A DNA stretch of 34,448 nt from an uncultured Victivallales bacterium (GCA_934661375.1 CAKUJH010000035.1:1-34448), one strand, 5' to 3'; shown: positions 15,537-25,375, counted from the first letter of the stretch. The notes: generated by a model from the letters alone, not told the origin. Numbers and translations are program-made.

Positions 15537-15564
15537 AATATACTCCCCGGACGGCACTTGTCAA
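15537..15564 (-). promoter_or_regulatory. Sigma-70 promoter of grpE-dnaJ
   Basis: On the minus strand, TTGACA (15559-15564) and TATATT (15537-15542) are separated by 16 bases, in the 96-base gap between clpB and grpE. No CIRCE or other heat-shock operator is visible next to it. Confidence 0.75.
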
Positions 15565-15592
15565 ACGCGCCATTCGGGGATTTCAGAGGCTT

Positions 15593-18202
15593 TTATGCTT
15601 TTTCACTGTTTTCAGCGGCCTTGAAAGCTATGCCTTCCTTGCCCGCATCCACAGTCAAAGTCATATCCTCATGCACTTCACCGGCAATCAGCATTCTGGA
15701 AATCGGCGTTTCCAGACGGTTCACGATTTCCCGTTTCAGCGGACGTGCGCCGAATTCCGGATCGTAACCTTCCTCCGCCAGCAGTTTCTTGGCTTTGTCC
15801 GTCACTTTCAGCGTAACCTTCTGATCCGCCAGACGACGCCCCAGATCCGCCAGCTGAATGTCCAGAATCCGGATGATCTGTTCCATTTTCAGCGAATGGA
15901 AAATCAGAATGCCGTCCACCCGGTTCAGGAACTCCGGTTTGAAATGCTCGCGCAGACGTCCCATCAGATCCGACCGCAGCTGTTCCGGATCGCATTTGTT
16001 CTTGATCTCTTCCAGCAGCATGTCGCTTCCGATGTTCGACGTCATGATGATGATCGTATTTTTGAAATTGACGGTTCTGCCATGCGAATCCGTCAATTGT
16101 CCGTCATCCAGTATCTGAAGGAAGATGTTGAACACGTCATGGTGCGCTTTTTCGATTTCGTCAAACAATATGACGGAATAAGGACGCCGCCGGACGGCTT
16201 CCGTCAATTGTCCGCCTTCGTCAAATCCGACGTATCCCGGAGGAGCGCCGATCAAACGCGACACACTGTGTTTTTCCATGTATTCCGTCATATCAATACG
16301 GATGATGGCATTCTCATCATCGAACAGTTCATCCGCCAGAGCCTTCGCCAGTTCGGTTTTGCCGACACCGGTCGGACCGAGGAAGATGAACGACGCCGTC
16401 GGGCGTTTCTGGTCTTTCAGACCGGCACGCGCCCGCAGAACTGCATCGGACACCGCATCCACCGCTTCATCCTGTCCGACCACCCGCTCATGCAGTTTTT
16501 CCGACAGGTGCAGCAGTTTTTCACGTTCCGTGCGAACCAGTTTGCTGACCGGAATCCGGGTCCAGCGGCTGACGATTTCAGCAATGTCCTCTTCATCGAC
16601 GTCTTCGCGCAGCAGCCGGTCTTCTCCGTTTTCATCGGCTTTGATTCTTTTCTCCGCTTCCGCGATCTGCTTTTCCAGAGAAGGAATCGTGCCGTGCTGA
16701 AGTTCCGCCGCCTTGTCGTAATCGAAATTCTGTTCCGCTTTGGCAAGGTTGGCTTTGGCGATTTCCAGAGCTTCACGCAGAGTGCGGATTTTGGAAATAT
16801 CCTGCTTTTCCGCTTCCCATTTTGCCCGGAGCGCTTTGGCTTTGTCCTTGTATTCGGCAAGTTCGCCGGCAATGACTTTCGCACGTTCCTTGCTGGCTTC
16901 GTCCTTTTCTTTCTTCAACGCAGTCAGCTCGATTTCCAGACGCATGGCTTTCCGTTCCAGTTCATCAATTTCCACCGGGCAGGAGTCAATTTCCGTCCGC
17001 AGTTTCGCCGCGGCTTCATCGATCAGGTCGATGGCTTTATCCGGCAGGAAACGTTCCGTGATGTACTTGCTGGACAGCGTGGCTGCCGCCACCAGCGCAC
17101 CGTCACGGATTTTCACGCCGTGATGCAGTTCGTACCGTTCCTTCAGTCCGCGCAGAATGGAAATCGTATCTTCCAGACTCGGTTCCGGAACCAGCACCGA
17201 CTGGAACCGTCTTTCCAATGCCGCATCTTTTTCGATGTACTTGCGGTATTCATCCAGCGTTGTCGCACCGATGCAGTGCAGTTCGCCGCGCGCCAGCATG
17301 GGTTTCAGCAGATTGCCGGCATCCATGGAACCTTCCGTAGCGCCCGCACCCACAACCGTATGCAGTTCATCAATGAACAGAATAATGTCGCCGTTGGCAC
17401 TGGACACTTCTTTGAGGACTGCTTTCAGACGTTCCTCAAATTCGCCCCGGTATTTGGCACCGGCAATCAGCGCACCCATATCCAGAGCGATGATTTTCTT
17501 GTTCTTCAGATTTTCCGGCACGTCGCCGCGCACAATACGGACCGCCAGTCCTTCCACGATTGCCGTTTTACCGACACCGGGTTCACCGATCAGCACCGGG
17601 TTGTTTTTGGTGCGGCGTGAAAGAATCTGAATCGTCCGCCGGATTTCATCGTCACGGCCGATCACCGGATCCAGTTTGTCCTTGCGGGCAGCTTCCGTCA
17701 AGTCGCGTCCGTATTTTTCCAGCGCTTCAAACGACGCTTCCGGATTTTCATTCGTAACACGCTGGTTCCCGCGGACTTCCTTCAACGCCATCAACGTTTT
17801 GTCTTTCGTGCAGCCGCATTTTTCCAGCAGAGACGCACAGTCACGGCTTTCTTCCAGAGCCAGGAACAGATGCTCCACGCTGATGAATTCATCCTTCATT
17901 TCCTCGGCTTTGTTTTTGGCTTCAACCAGCACCTGGCTGAAATCACGGGACGCATAAGGCTGCCCCGCGCCCGGTCCGCTGACAGACGGAATGCTCCGCA
18001 AAGCACGATCCAGTTCGCTTTGCAGACGTCCGCCTTCCACATTCATTTTTTTCAAAAGGGACGGGATCAAACCCTGTTCCTGATTGATCAGAGCATACAG
18101 CAGATGTACCGGACGGATTTCCTGATGTCCGTATTCCAGAGCAGTTTCTTGCGCTTTCAGCATCGCTTCACGCGATTTCTGTGTGAGTTTTTCCATGTCC
18201 AT
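15593..18202 (-). CDS. clpB: Disaggregase ClpB
   Basis: 869 residues, full length. An N-terminal Clp domain (two repeats, to about 145) precedes the first AAA+ domain with GEPGVGKTA (near 205) and the IGRDDEIRR lead-in. A coiled-coil middle domain (about 405-525, rich in Lys/Glu/Ala) distinguishes ClpB from ClpA/C. The second AAA+ domain has GPTGVGKTELA (near 607) and the ClpB C-terminus. It lacks the IGF/IGL loop used for ClpP docking, as expected of a disaggregase. It works with DnaK-DnaJ-GrpE on aggregates. GGAGC lies 7 bases before the ATG at 18202. Its upstream region contains a sigma-54-type promoter rather than an obvious heat-shock one. Confidence 0.98.
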   Translation of the reverse strand: MDMEKLTQKSREAMLKAQETALEYGHQEIRPVHLLYALINQEQGLIPSLLKKMNVEGGRLQSELDRALRSIPSVSGPGAGQPYASRDFSQVLVEAKNKAEEMKDEFISVEHLFLALEESRDCASLLEKCGCTKDKTLMALKEVRGNQRVTNENPEASFEALEKYGRDLTEAARKDKLDPVIGRDDEIRRTIQILSRRTKNNPVLIGEPGVGKTAIVEGLAVRIVRGDVPENLKNKKIIALDMGALIAGAKYRGEFEERLKAVLKEVSSANGDIILFIDELHTVVGAGATEGSMDAGNLLKPMLARGELHCIGATTLDEYRKYIEKDAALERRFQSVLVPEPSLEDTISILRGLKERYELHHGVKIRDGALVAAATLSSKYITERFLPDKAIDLIDEAAAKLRTEIDSCPVEIDELERKAMRLEIELTALKKEKDEASKERAKVIAGELAEYKDKAKALRAKWEAEKQDISKIRTLREALEIAKANLAKAEQNFDYDKAAELQHGTIPSLEKQIAEAEKRIKADENGEDRLLREDVDEEDIAEIVSRWTRIPVSKLVRTEREKLLHLSEKLHERVVGQDEAVDAVSDAVLRARAGLKDQKRPTASFIFLGPTGVGKTELAKALADELFDDENAIIRIDMTEYMEKHSVSRLIGAPPGYVGFDEGGQLTEAVRRRPYSVILFDEIEKAHHDVFNIFLQILDDGQLTDSHGRTVNFKNTIIIMTSNIGSDMLLEEIKNKCDPEQLRSDLMGRLREHFKPEFLNRVDGILIFHSLKMEQIIRILDIQLADLGRRLADQKVTLKVTDKAKKLLAEEGYDPEFGARPLKREIVNRLETPISRMLIAGEVHEDMTLTVDAGKEGIAFKAAENSEKA

Positions 18203-18250
18203 AGTAAAAGCTCCTTGTTTTGATGTTTCTGTTTTTGTTCAGCAACATAT

Positions 18251-18268
18251 AAGCAACTTTTATGCCAA
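18251..18268 (-). promoter_or_regulatory. Sigma-54 (-24/-12) promoter upstream of clpB
   Basis: TTGGCATAAAAGTTGCTT on the minus strand matches the sigma-54 consensus TGGCAY-N5-TTGCW. The invariant GG (18265-18266) and GC (18253-18254) are separated by exactly 10 bases. Predicted start near 18242 gives a leader of about 40 bases before clpB. An imperfect dyad (GACT-N6-AGTC, 18285-18298) lies just upstream. Confidence 0.7.
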
Positions 18269-18332
18269 CTGGCAAAACAAGCAAGACTTCATAGAGTCAA
18301 GTGAGACAATATGACACACTGATTGAGCAGAA

Positions 18333-21224
18333 TCAGCGTACTGTCGGCTTGACTTCATGCGAGGCGGTATAGGACAAACCGGGCATGGCGGAAATGCCCA
18401 CGGTGAAGTTCACGTAATAAGGCCATCTCTTTTTCAATTTCTGCGGATGCTCCGGCGACGGATGTTTCCGCTCGACCCGTTCAGAGTAGCATCCCGCCCC
18501 CAGCGTAACATACCAGCAGTGGAAATCACGCCGGAGCAGAATCCCGACATCATCAACAATGTCTTCGTCTATATCGTAGGACACATAGATTTTCCCCTTG
18601 AGCCGCTTGTCGATGATCGTCGGAAAGTCCAGCGCGGCGGTAACATACTGTTCCCGTTCAAAGTAGCTCTTGAAATGAGTGGTGGCATTGATCTGTGCCA
18701 GCGTACTGCCCATGGAATAAGTGGTTCTCTGCGCATAAGAATCTGAATAATAATAACTTGCACTGAATATCCAGTCTTTGGTGATCTGGTAGGACAACCC
18801 GGCATTGAACCGGTTGATGAATTTGGAGGAAAGACCGGGCCGGCCGACGTCTTTGCCGCCGCGGGTTACCCGTGCGTCATGCTTGTTGTTCTGACCGACA
18901 TCCAGCAGCAGCTCCGTGAAAAACGACAGTTTTTCGGTCGGAGTGAACCGCAGAATCGTTCCGAAATCCCCGATATGATTAAAATCTTTGGTGGATTCAA
19001 AATGAAAATCCCAATAGTTTTCCAGCGAGATCCATTCATACAGCTGATTGTTCCGGCGGGTCTGGAGACGGTTCTGGACACCCAGCCGGATGAATGCCTG
19101 TTTCTCTATCTGGTCGACATCATCAAAATAATACAGCTGGTCATAGTTGACAGTCGGTTTTGGGATATAGGTCAGGTTGAAATACGGCACCATGACATGC
19201 CGCAGACCGTCAATCCGGAGCAGTGCGCTTTTCGGCGTCTGCCATGCCCTGGAAATTTTCATGTTGCCTTCCAATCCCAGTTCGAAAGCCAGCCGGTAAC
19301 GGGAGCCGCCCTGCGAACCATATGGAACAATCCGCTGCATGGAGGACGGCCAGCGGTCAACTTGGTCGGCGGAATACATGGCATACAGATCCTTGACGCT
19401 GACCTTTTCGCTCGGAGATTTGGAATATGCGGTAAAACGCGCCAGCGCACGCGGAATCAAATTCAGGAATCCGAACAGCTGGAACGGATAATACAATCCG
19501 TGCAGAGTGTCAAAGCGGAAGGAATCGTAATCTTCCGGATCGCTGAAATACGGGTTGAACCGCTGCGGATCCTTCATTTGCAGATAACGGGCGGCGCCGA
19601 TCGTGTTGTTGCCGTATTTCAGGACTTCCGGATAAAGATCCATCCGCCCTTCCTTCTGCAGAATCCCGGCAAAATTGATGTTGGGATTTTCATCGCGGGA
19701 ATAGGTGTAATGCCGCCAGCGCATACGGTAATACCCGGCGGACGTCTGCCCCTGGTAATAAATATTCTTGAACAGTTCCTGACGGAAGAAATCCAGCCGG
19801 AGTTCCGGCAGCCGTTCCATGGTGGTGTCAAATGAATTGATCCGGACCTGAGTCTGAAGCGTTGCCGAAAAACGGTCGCCCTGATATTCCAGTGCGGCAA
19901 AAGTCGGCGGCTGAACATCCCGGTCATAACGGCTTTCAAAATAATCCTCCAGGAAATTGTAATCGCTGATGGCATCCAGCTGTCCGCGGAAATCCAGACG
20001 CGGGGTCAGGTGCGTCAAGTTGGAAAGGCGGATTTCATAACGTGCACTCGGCAGTTCATAACGCCCATACCGGCGGAGCCATTCGGATTTGGTATAACCC
20101 GGTTCCGGATCGCCGCGGTCGGAATCCCAGAAACGGTACGGATTCCGGTCCTTTATATAATAGGCAAAAAATTCGGTTTTGCTGTTTTCCGTCAGCACAT
20201 CACCAGTCGCACCGAACCCGAATCCGCGGTAGGAGTAATAATCCACCAGCAGGCCGGCACGGACAACCGCCGGCTCCTCCAGTATTTCAAACTCCTTGGC
20301 AGTGCGGATGTAATGTCCCCAGGTGGAATCTTTCCCGTACTCGAAACGTATGCCGAACGAATTGGAATCCGCCGGTTTGTAAAGAGCGGGCAGCCAGAGA
20401 ACCGGGAAATTCCAGGCGTGAATGATATTGCTCCACGCCAGCAGGCTGTGTTCGCCCTGGTCCGGGTTGTAATTGTAGATGCTCCGGTTGGCTTCGCGGG
20501 GCTTCAGTGTCATGACCTGGGAAGCAATGTCATAGTGAGCATTGGAATCCGTCTCATATTCGCAGGTGGTCATTTTCGATTTGAAAAGCTTCAGCGTGCC
20601 GTTCGGATAACGGTCCGCCAGTTCGCCGCGGAAATACATGACGCCCGCCTTGATGAAAAAATTCCGGAACTGGAAGGCGCCGGATTCCAGACTGCCCGAC
20701 GCCCGTTCCGCAGTAAGGTATGCGCTGTTGGAGATGACTGTCGCCCGGATCGCCTGATTGCCGTCCGGAGATGTCGTGATTCCGTTCGCCACAATCTTCA
20801 CCGCCGGGTTCATCTGGTAAGTCTCGTATTCATCAGGAGTTACAACAATATCTCTGGAAGTCCGGACCGAAAATACCACATTGCCTGCCGCTTCCATATC
20901 CTTGGACAGCAGGTTGATGACAATGGAATTGGCGGTAATCTGCATGTCTTTGACCCGGATTACGGCATGACCGCGGGCAATCAGGTTGGATCCGACATAT
21001 TCGTAGGAGTCAGCGCTCATGTCAATGTCCTGTTCGGAAAGGGAATGCATTTTCGGCAGGGACAGGCTGCTTTCCACTCCGCCGATCGGCGACGCCTGCC
21101 CGCTTCCGCCCAGCAACCCGCCTGCTGCTGCCTGGCAAATCCACTGTCCATACAGCGGAATAACGCAGCCGAAAATCAGCAATGCCGCAAGTCTGTTACA
21201 GATTTTTCTGTTTCCGAAAAACAA
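18333..21224 (-). CDS. lptD: LPS-assembly protein LptD (OstA-like)
   Basis: 963 residues. It starts at TTG (21224): an in-frame TGA lies two codons upstream, AAAAGGTG sits 4 bases before it, and the TTG gives a proper signal peptide (FGNRKICNRLAALLIFGCVIPLYG). The next in-frame Met, at about residue 59, would remove this signal. After a Gly/Ser linker comes an OstA/LptA-like beta-jellyroll (about 65-190, e.g. YVGSNLIARGHAVIRVKDMQITA), then a long Tyr/Arg/Asp-rich region with alternating hydrophobic strands typical of an outer-membrane barrel. Role by family: inserts lipopolysaccharide into the outer leaflet with LptE. Cys residues are few and not arranged obviously like E. coli LptD. It lies between hrpA and clpB. 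Overall sequence is divergent, so the assignment rests on the N-domain and barrel character. Confidence 0.82.
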   Translation of the reverse strand: MFFGNRKICNRLAALLIFGCVIPLYGQWICQAAAGGLLGGSGQASPIGGVESSLSLPKMHSLSEQDIDMSADSYEYVGSNLIARGHAVIRVKDMQITANSIVINLLSKDMEAAGNVVFSVRTSRDIVVTPDEYETYQMNPAVKIVANGITTSPDGNQAIRATVISNSAYLTAERASGSLESGAFQFRNFFIKAGVMYFRGELADRYPNGTLKLFKSKMTTCEYETDSNAHYDIASQVMTLKPREANRSIYNYNPDQGEHSLLAWSNIIHAWNFPVLWLPALYKPADSNSFGIRFEYGKDSTWGHYIRTAKEFEILEEPAVVRAGLLVDYYSYRGFGFGATGDVLTENSKTEFFAYYIKDRNPYRFWDSDRGDPEPGYTKSEWLRRYGRYELPSARYEIRLSNLTHLTPRLDFRGQLDAISDYNFLEDYFESRYDRDVQPPTFAALEYQGDRFSATLQTQVRINSFDTTMERLPELRLDFFRQELFKNIYYQGQTSAGYYRMRWRHYTYSRDENPNINFAGILQKEGRMDLYPEVLKYGNNTIGAARYLQMKDPQRFNPYFSDPEDYDSFRFDTLHGLYYPFQLFGFLNLIPRALARFTAYSKSPSEKVSVKDLYAMYSADQVDRWPSSMQRIVPYGSQGGSRYRLAFELGLEGNMKISRAWQTPKSALLRIDGLRHVMVPYFNLTYIPKPTVNYDQLYYFDDVDQIEKQAFIRLGVQNRLQTRRNNQLYEWISLENYWDFHFESTKDFNHIGDFGTILRFTPTEKLSFFTELLLDVGQNNKHDARVTRGGKDVGRPGLSSKFINRFNAGLSYQITKDWIFSASYYYSDSYAQRTTYSMGSTLAQINATTHFKSYFEREQYVTAALDFPTIIDKRLKGKIYVSYDIDEDIVDDVGILLRRDFHCWYVTLGAGCYSERVERKHPSPEHPQKLKKRWPYYVNFTVGISAMPGLSYTASHEVKPTVR

Positions 21225-21514
21225 TTTTCACCTTTTGCCGAAGTTGATTTCACTATAATTTCTCACAAACAGTAATCTATCACCGCAGAAGCGGCTTTTC
21301 AAGAAAAAAAAGAAAGAATCAGCTATTTTATATATATAATAATCTTATTTCATTTTTCGACACTTTTTCTGAATAAACGGCAGAATACCCGCCCGGCAGA
21401 CCCATAAAAAGCGATATGACGGAATAAAACGACGGATTTATTCGTCAATCACAACAGATTGAATATAAACAAATTAAAAATATGACGTATCTATGACGGA
21501 TAGAATGACGAATC
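21225..21514. other. 290-base gap between hrpA and lptD
   Basis: No gene is seen. The first half (21340-21370) is very AT-rich with TATATATATAATAA, which may hold the lptD promoter, but no -35/-10 pair is convincing. CCGC-N4-GCGG at 21284-21295 is a small hairpin. From 21416 to 21510 there are five copies of TGACG (four direct, one inverted). Two of them flank an imperfect inverted repeat (21417-21447, arms of 11 bp with one bulge). Confidence 0.6.
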
Positions 21515-24500
21515 TTATTTCAGCCGGGTTTCCGCCCAGGCATTCGCCAGAATTTTTTCCGAACATTTCGTCAATGTCCGGATTTCCGGAGCATAAACGG
21601 CAATGCGGGTCTCCTCCAGCAGCAGAAGGAAATTCAGCAGACCCGGAGAATTTTCCACACCTTTGACGGCTCCCTCCGCCAAACGGTATTTCCGGATATA
21701 ACTTTCCAGATACAACCCTTTCTGACGGTCTTTTTCCAAAGAATCAGCCGCCCGCTGCAGCCGTATTCCCAACGCTTTCAGATAACGTTCCGTCCGGTCG
21801 AACAGTTCCGGAGTCCGGAAAAAACCGGGGCGGAAATACAAAGCCAGTTCCTGCTTCACATCTTCGGCGGTGTCACAGCCTTCCCGCAGACGGCTCAGCA
21901 GTTTTCTGTCATTCTGCACCAGCGGCTCCATTTTCTGCAGCGCAGCAAAACGGTTCATCACTTCTCCTGCCGCCTCATCCCGTGATTTCTCCAGAGCCGC
22001 CTCAAAATCCTCTGCGGAACGGATTTGCCACAGATCACCGCCCATTGCCTCCTTTACCGCCAGATCAATCACATCGTCGCGCCAGTCCGGATAATGAATG
22101 AAAAATTCCAGTTCCATGCGCGGCGACGGTTTCATGCTGTTCTTCAACGGTTTCAGGATTTGCGGCAGACGCTGCTTCCAGAGCTGGATGACGGCGAGCT
22201 CATGGCAGGCTCTGGCTTCCGTTTCATCCAGGAACAGTTCCCGTCCGATGCGGTCGCCTTCGAGCGCCAGAGCCGGGTATGCCGGAACCGGATTCCGGGC
22301 GGAAAATTCCATGGTTTCCGGCAGCGGATCATTTCCCGGCCAGCCGCCAATTGCCGTGCAATGGAATTTGCGAACTTCCGGCAAAGCATGGCTCAGCTTG
22401 GAATGATTCAGACTTTCGCCCGGAAATTCCCGATAGATTCTGACATGTCCGTTTTCATCTTTCACCGCCAGTTTCATCGTCAGATATTCCGGCAGTTCCA
22501 TTTCCCGGAACAGCTCCGAATCCGGAGCATCCCCGCGGAAATCCCGCAGAAAATCACACAGGGAATCCGCCAGATCCTGCCCGGTAAACACTTCGCCCGC
22601 ACGAAACGCCTCCATGAATCCTTCCTGCACTTCTTCCAGCGGCATGAACTGCTTCCGCAGGTTTTTGTTCATGCCCCGCAGCAGAAATCCGACTTTTTCA
22701 TGCAGATACCCCGGAACCAGATATTCCGGCAGATACGGATTCAGCAGATTCAGCATCTCTTCTTTGACAGACAGCGTAATGCCGTCATTTTCCTCGCCGG
22801 GGTCAAAAACGTATTTCAGCGGGAAGCGCACGCCGGACGCCGCAAGGAAATCCGGGTAATCCTCCTCATGCAGTTCATCAAACGGAACCATCACAATGTC
22901 ATCGGGTTCGGGCGCATAGTCCCGATGATGTTTCAGCCAGTCCTCCTTCAAACCGCGCACGGAGTTGATTTCCGCCGGCAGAATTCGTTCAAAGTGGAGG
23001 ATAACCGCCTGCAAATCCAGAATGGCGTCCGGACGCCGCATCTTGACTTCCAGCAGCCGCAAAGAGTTCAGCAGGTCATTATAACCGTCCAGCCAGGACC
23101 CGCGCAGTTCCGCCCGACCGGATGCAAGTCCTTCCCGGATAAACACTTCCCGTGCTTCATCGGGCCGGACTTTGGCATAATGACAGCGACGGCCGGGATG
23201 AACCAGCAGCTGTCCCGCCATGACTTTTTCGCGGGCATACACGAAACCGCTTTCCGCATCCCACTGAATGAGATCATAGGTTCGGGAACAGATGTGCGGA
23301 GCGGTTTCTTCCAGCCAGCGGGGCTGAACCACGGCATTGATCCGGGCAAACACCCGGCTGGTCTCCACCAGAGCGGCGGACATGATCCACGGCGGATTCT
23401 TTTTGAGTTTTGCCAGAGCCGACCCCGGAAAAATCGAAAACTTGCGTCCGCGCATATCGGAATACAGGTTGATTTCCGGGTTGTAACAGCCCAGATGACG
23501 CGGCAGCGCGCACATCAGGGCTTTATGAATGGCATCGGCTGAAAGATGTTCCAGATTGATTTTTCCTTCACAGTTCCATTGGTTTTCCCGGCAGATTTCC
23601 TTGAGGTCATCCACCAGATTGCGCCATTCCTGAAGACGCCGGTAATTGTAATAATTCTTTTTGGCAAATGCGCGCAGCGCCTGGTTGGAATTGCGTTTCT
23701 GAAGCAGCTCCTCAATGGCATTGTGCAGAACCAGAGTCCCAATGAAATCGGACTCCGGACAGGAATAATTGCGGTGTGCCTGGTCTGCGGCAGCCGCCGC
23801 ATTCATCGGTCTTTCCCGCGGATCGGGAATGCTCAGCCAGGCGGCAATGACCAGCACTTCCGGCAGAACTTTATAATGAATGGCACTCATCAGCATCCGG
23901 GCGAGGTGCGGATCCAGCGGAATTTCCGCCATCTTCCAGCCGTCGCGCGTCATATTCCCCTGACGGTCAAACGCCAGCAGGTCTTCCAGCATCTGACGGC
24001 CCTCACGGATCAGGGCGGGCGAGGGGGGATCAATCAACGGAAAATCTTCCAGACGTCCCAGCCGCAGAGCCGCCATCTGAAGCAGCACTCCCGCCAGCGA
24101 GGAACGCTGAATTTCCGGCGGCGTGTAATCGGCATAATCCTCGTAGTCTTCCTCCGAATACAGATGCACACAGACGCCATCCTGTACCCGCCCGCAGCGT
24201 CCGCGCCGCTGTCTGGCACTGGCTTTGGATACCGGTTCGATCTGGAGTTCCTGAATCCGGGAACGCGGATTGTAACGGCTCAGCCGGACCAGTCCGGAAT
24301 CAATCACAAACCGGATTCCGGGAATCGTGATGGAGGTTTCCGCCACATTGGTGGCAAGAATAATCCGGCGCAGCGGTCCGGGATGAAACACTTTCTGCTG
24401 ATCTCCCGCGGACAGCCGGCCGAACAGCGGAAGCAGCTGGGTATGCGGCAGACGCCGTCCCTCCAGCAGTTCCATGCAGTCCCGGATTTCCCGTTCGCCG

Positions 24501-25375
24501 GGCAGAAACACCAGAATATCGCCCCGGTTGTCCAGAGAGGAAAGAAACTCGATGCCGCGAGCCACGCTGACGGGCAGTTCCTCATCTTCTTCCGGCGGCA
24601 GGAAACAGTCTTCAATCGGGAACATGCGTCCTTCCACTTCAATGACCGGCGCATCGGAAAAGAACCGGGAAATACGTTCCGCTTCCAGCGTCGCGGAAGA
24701 AACAATCACATGCAGGTCCTTGCGTTTCTGAAGCAGTTTCTTCACGTAGCCGAGCAGAAAATCAATGTTCAAAGAACGTTCGTGGACTTCGTCCAGAATC
24801 AGACATTCATATTCCAGGAGCAGGGGATCACTGCGGGTTTCCGCCAGCAGAATGCCGTCCGTCATGAATTTGATGACCGTCCGCCGGTCCGTGCGGTCGT
24901 CAAAACGCACCTTGTACCCGACTTCCCCGCCGCATTCACATCCGGTTTCCTCCGCCAGACGCCGGGCAAGCGAGGACGCCGCAATCCGGCGCGGCTGGGT
25001 GCAGCCGATTCTCCCGACTTTTCCAATTCCCTGGGAAAGAACGATTTTCGGCAATTGGGTCGTCTTGCCGGAACCGGTTGCTCCGCAGACAATCACCACC
25101 TGATGCTGCCGCATGGCGTCGGCGATTTTCCCTGCTCTGGCACTGACGGGCAGCTCCGGCGCAGGTTCCGCTTTCATACGGGCTGCAAAACGGGACAGCG
25201 AATGCGCGGAAAGAGTTTCCACGTATTTGCGGAGGGATTCCAGCGCAGGACGTTCCAGATGATCCAGATTCTTCATCTGCCGGGTGACCCGTCCCCGGTC
25301 CCGAAGCAGCAGCGACGGATAAATGCCGCGGATTTCCTTCCGCAGACTCTGGTCAGATATTTCAGTATTCGGCAT
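21515..25375 (-). CDS. hrpA: ATP-dependent RNA helicase HrpA (DEAH box)
   Basis: 1286 residues, the expected very large size. Helicase motifs: GATGSGKT (98-105, motif I), TQPRR (126-130, Ia), DEVHER (195-200, motif II), SATLE (227-231, motif III), then the second RecA domain with TNVAETSITIPG and QRRGRCGR (motif VI). Winged-helix and helicase-associated domains follow, then the long HrpA-specific C-terminal half (DUF3418-like). It unwinds RNA and, in E. coli, acts on collided ribosomes and mRNA processing. No clear ribosome site precedes the ATG; translation may depend on the upstream kinase gene, which ends 32 bases before. The N-terminus resembles E. coli HrpA (LLRDRGRVTRQ...), so the start is probably right. 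Confidence 0.96.
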   Translation of the reverse strand: MPNTEISDQSLRKEIRGIYPSLLLRDRGRVTRQMKNLDHLERPALESLRKYVETLSAHSLSRFAARMKAEPAPELPVSARAGKIADAMRQHQVVIVCGATGSGKTTQLPKIVLSQGIGKVGRIGCTQPRRIAASSLARRLAEETGCECGGEVGYKVRFDDRTDRRTVIKFMTDGILLAETRSDPLLLEYECLILDEVHERSLNIDFLLGYVKKLLQKRKDLHVIVSSATLEAERISRFFSDAPVIEVEGRMFPIEDCFLPPEEDEELPVSVARGIEFLSSLDNRGDILVFLPGEREIRDCMELLEGRRLPHTQLLPLFGRLSAGDQQKVFHPGPLRRIILATNVAETSITIPGIRFVIDSGLVRLSRYNPRSRIQELQIEPVSKASARQRRGRCGRVQDGVCVHLYSEEDYEDYADYTPPEIQRSSLAGVLLQMAALRLGRLEDFPLIDPPSPALIREGRQMLEDLLAFDRQGNMTRDGWKMAEIPLDPHLARMLMSAIHYKVLPEVLVIAAWLSIPDPRERPMNAAAAADQAHRNYSCPESDFIGTLVLHNAIEELLQKRNSNQALRAFAKKNYYNYRRLQEWRNLVDDLKEICRENQWNCEGKINLEHLSADAIHKALMCALPRHLGCYNPEINLYSDMRGRKFSIFPGSALAKLKKNPPWIMSAALVETSRVFARINAVVQPRWLEETAPHICSRTYDLIQWDAESGFVYAREKVMAGQLLVHPGRRCHYAKVRPDEAREVFIREGLASGRAELRGSWLDGYNDLLNSLRLLEVKMRRPDAILDLQAVILHFERILPAEINSVRGLKEDWLKHHRDYAPEPDDIVMVPFDELHEEDYPDFLAASGVRFPLKYVFDPGEENDGITLSVKEEMLNLLNPYLPEYLVPGYLHEKVGFLLRGMNKNLRKQFMPLEEVQEGFMEAFRAGEVFTGQDLADSLCDFLRDFRGDAPDSELFREMELPEYLTMKLAVKDENGHVRIYREFPGESLNHSKLSHALPEVRKFHCTAIGGWPGNDPLPETMEFSARNPVPAYPALALEGDRIGRELFLDETEARACHELAVIQLWKQRLPQILKPLKNSMKPSPRMELEFFIHYPDWRDDVIDLAVKEAMGGDLWQIRSAEDFEAALEKSRDEAAGEVMNRFAALQKMEPLVQNDRKLLSRLREGCDTAEDVKQELALYFRPGFFRTPELFDRTERYLKALGIRLQRAADSLEKDRQKGLYLESYIRKYRLAEGAVKGVENSPGLLNFLLLLEETRIAVYAPEIRTLTKCSEKILANAWAETRLK

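Noticed and set aside
15671..17620. A 649-codon open frame on the plus strand
   Set aside because: Antisense to clpB; Phe/Arg/Gln-rich composition typical of a shadow frame.
18203..18332. A CIRCE or sigma-32 promoter for clpB
   Set aside because: No TTAGCACTC/GAGTGCTAA dyad and no CTTGAA/CCCATNT pair is visible; the -24/-12 match is far better.
18319..18336. CTGATT-N6-AATCAG as the lptD terminator
   Set aside because: It overlaps the stop codon, has a 6-bp AT-rich stem and no T run.
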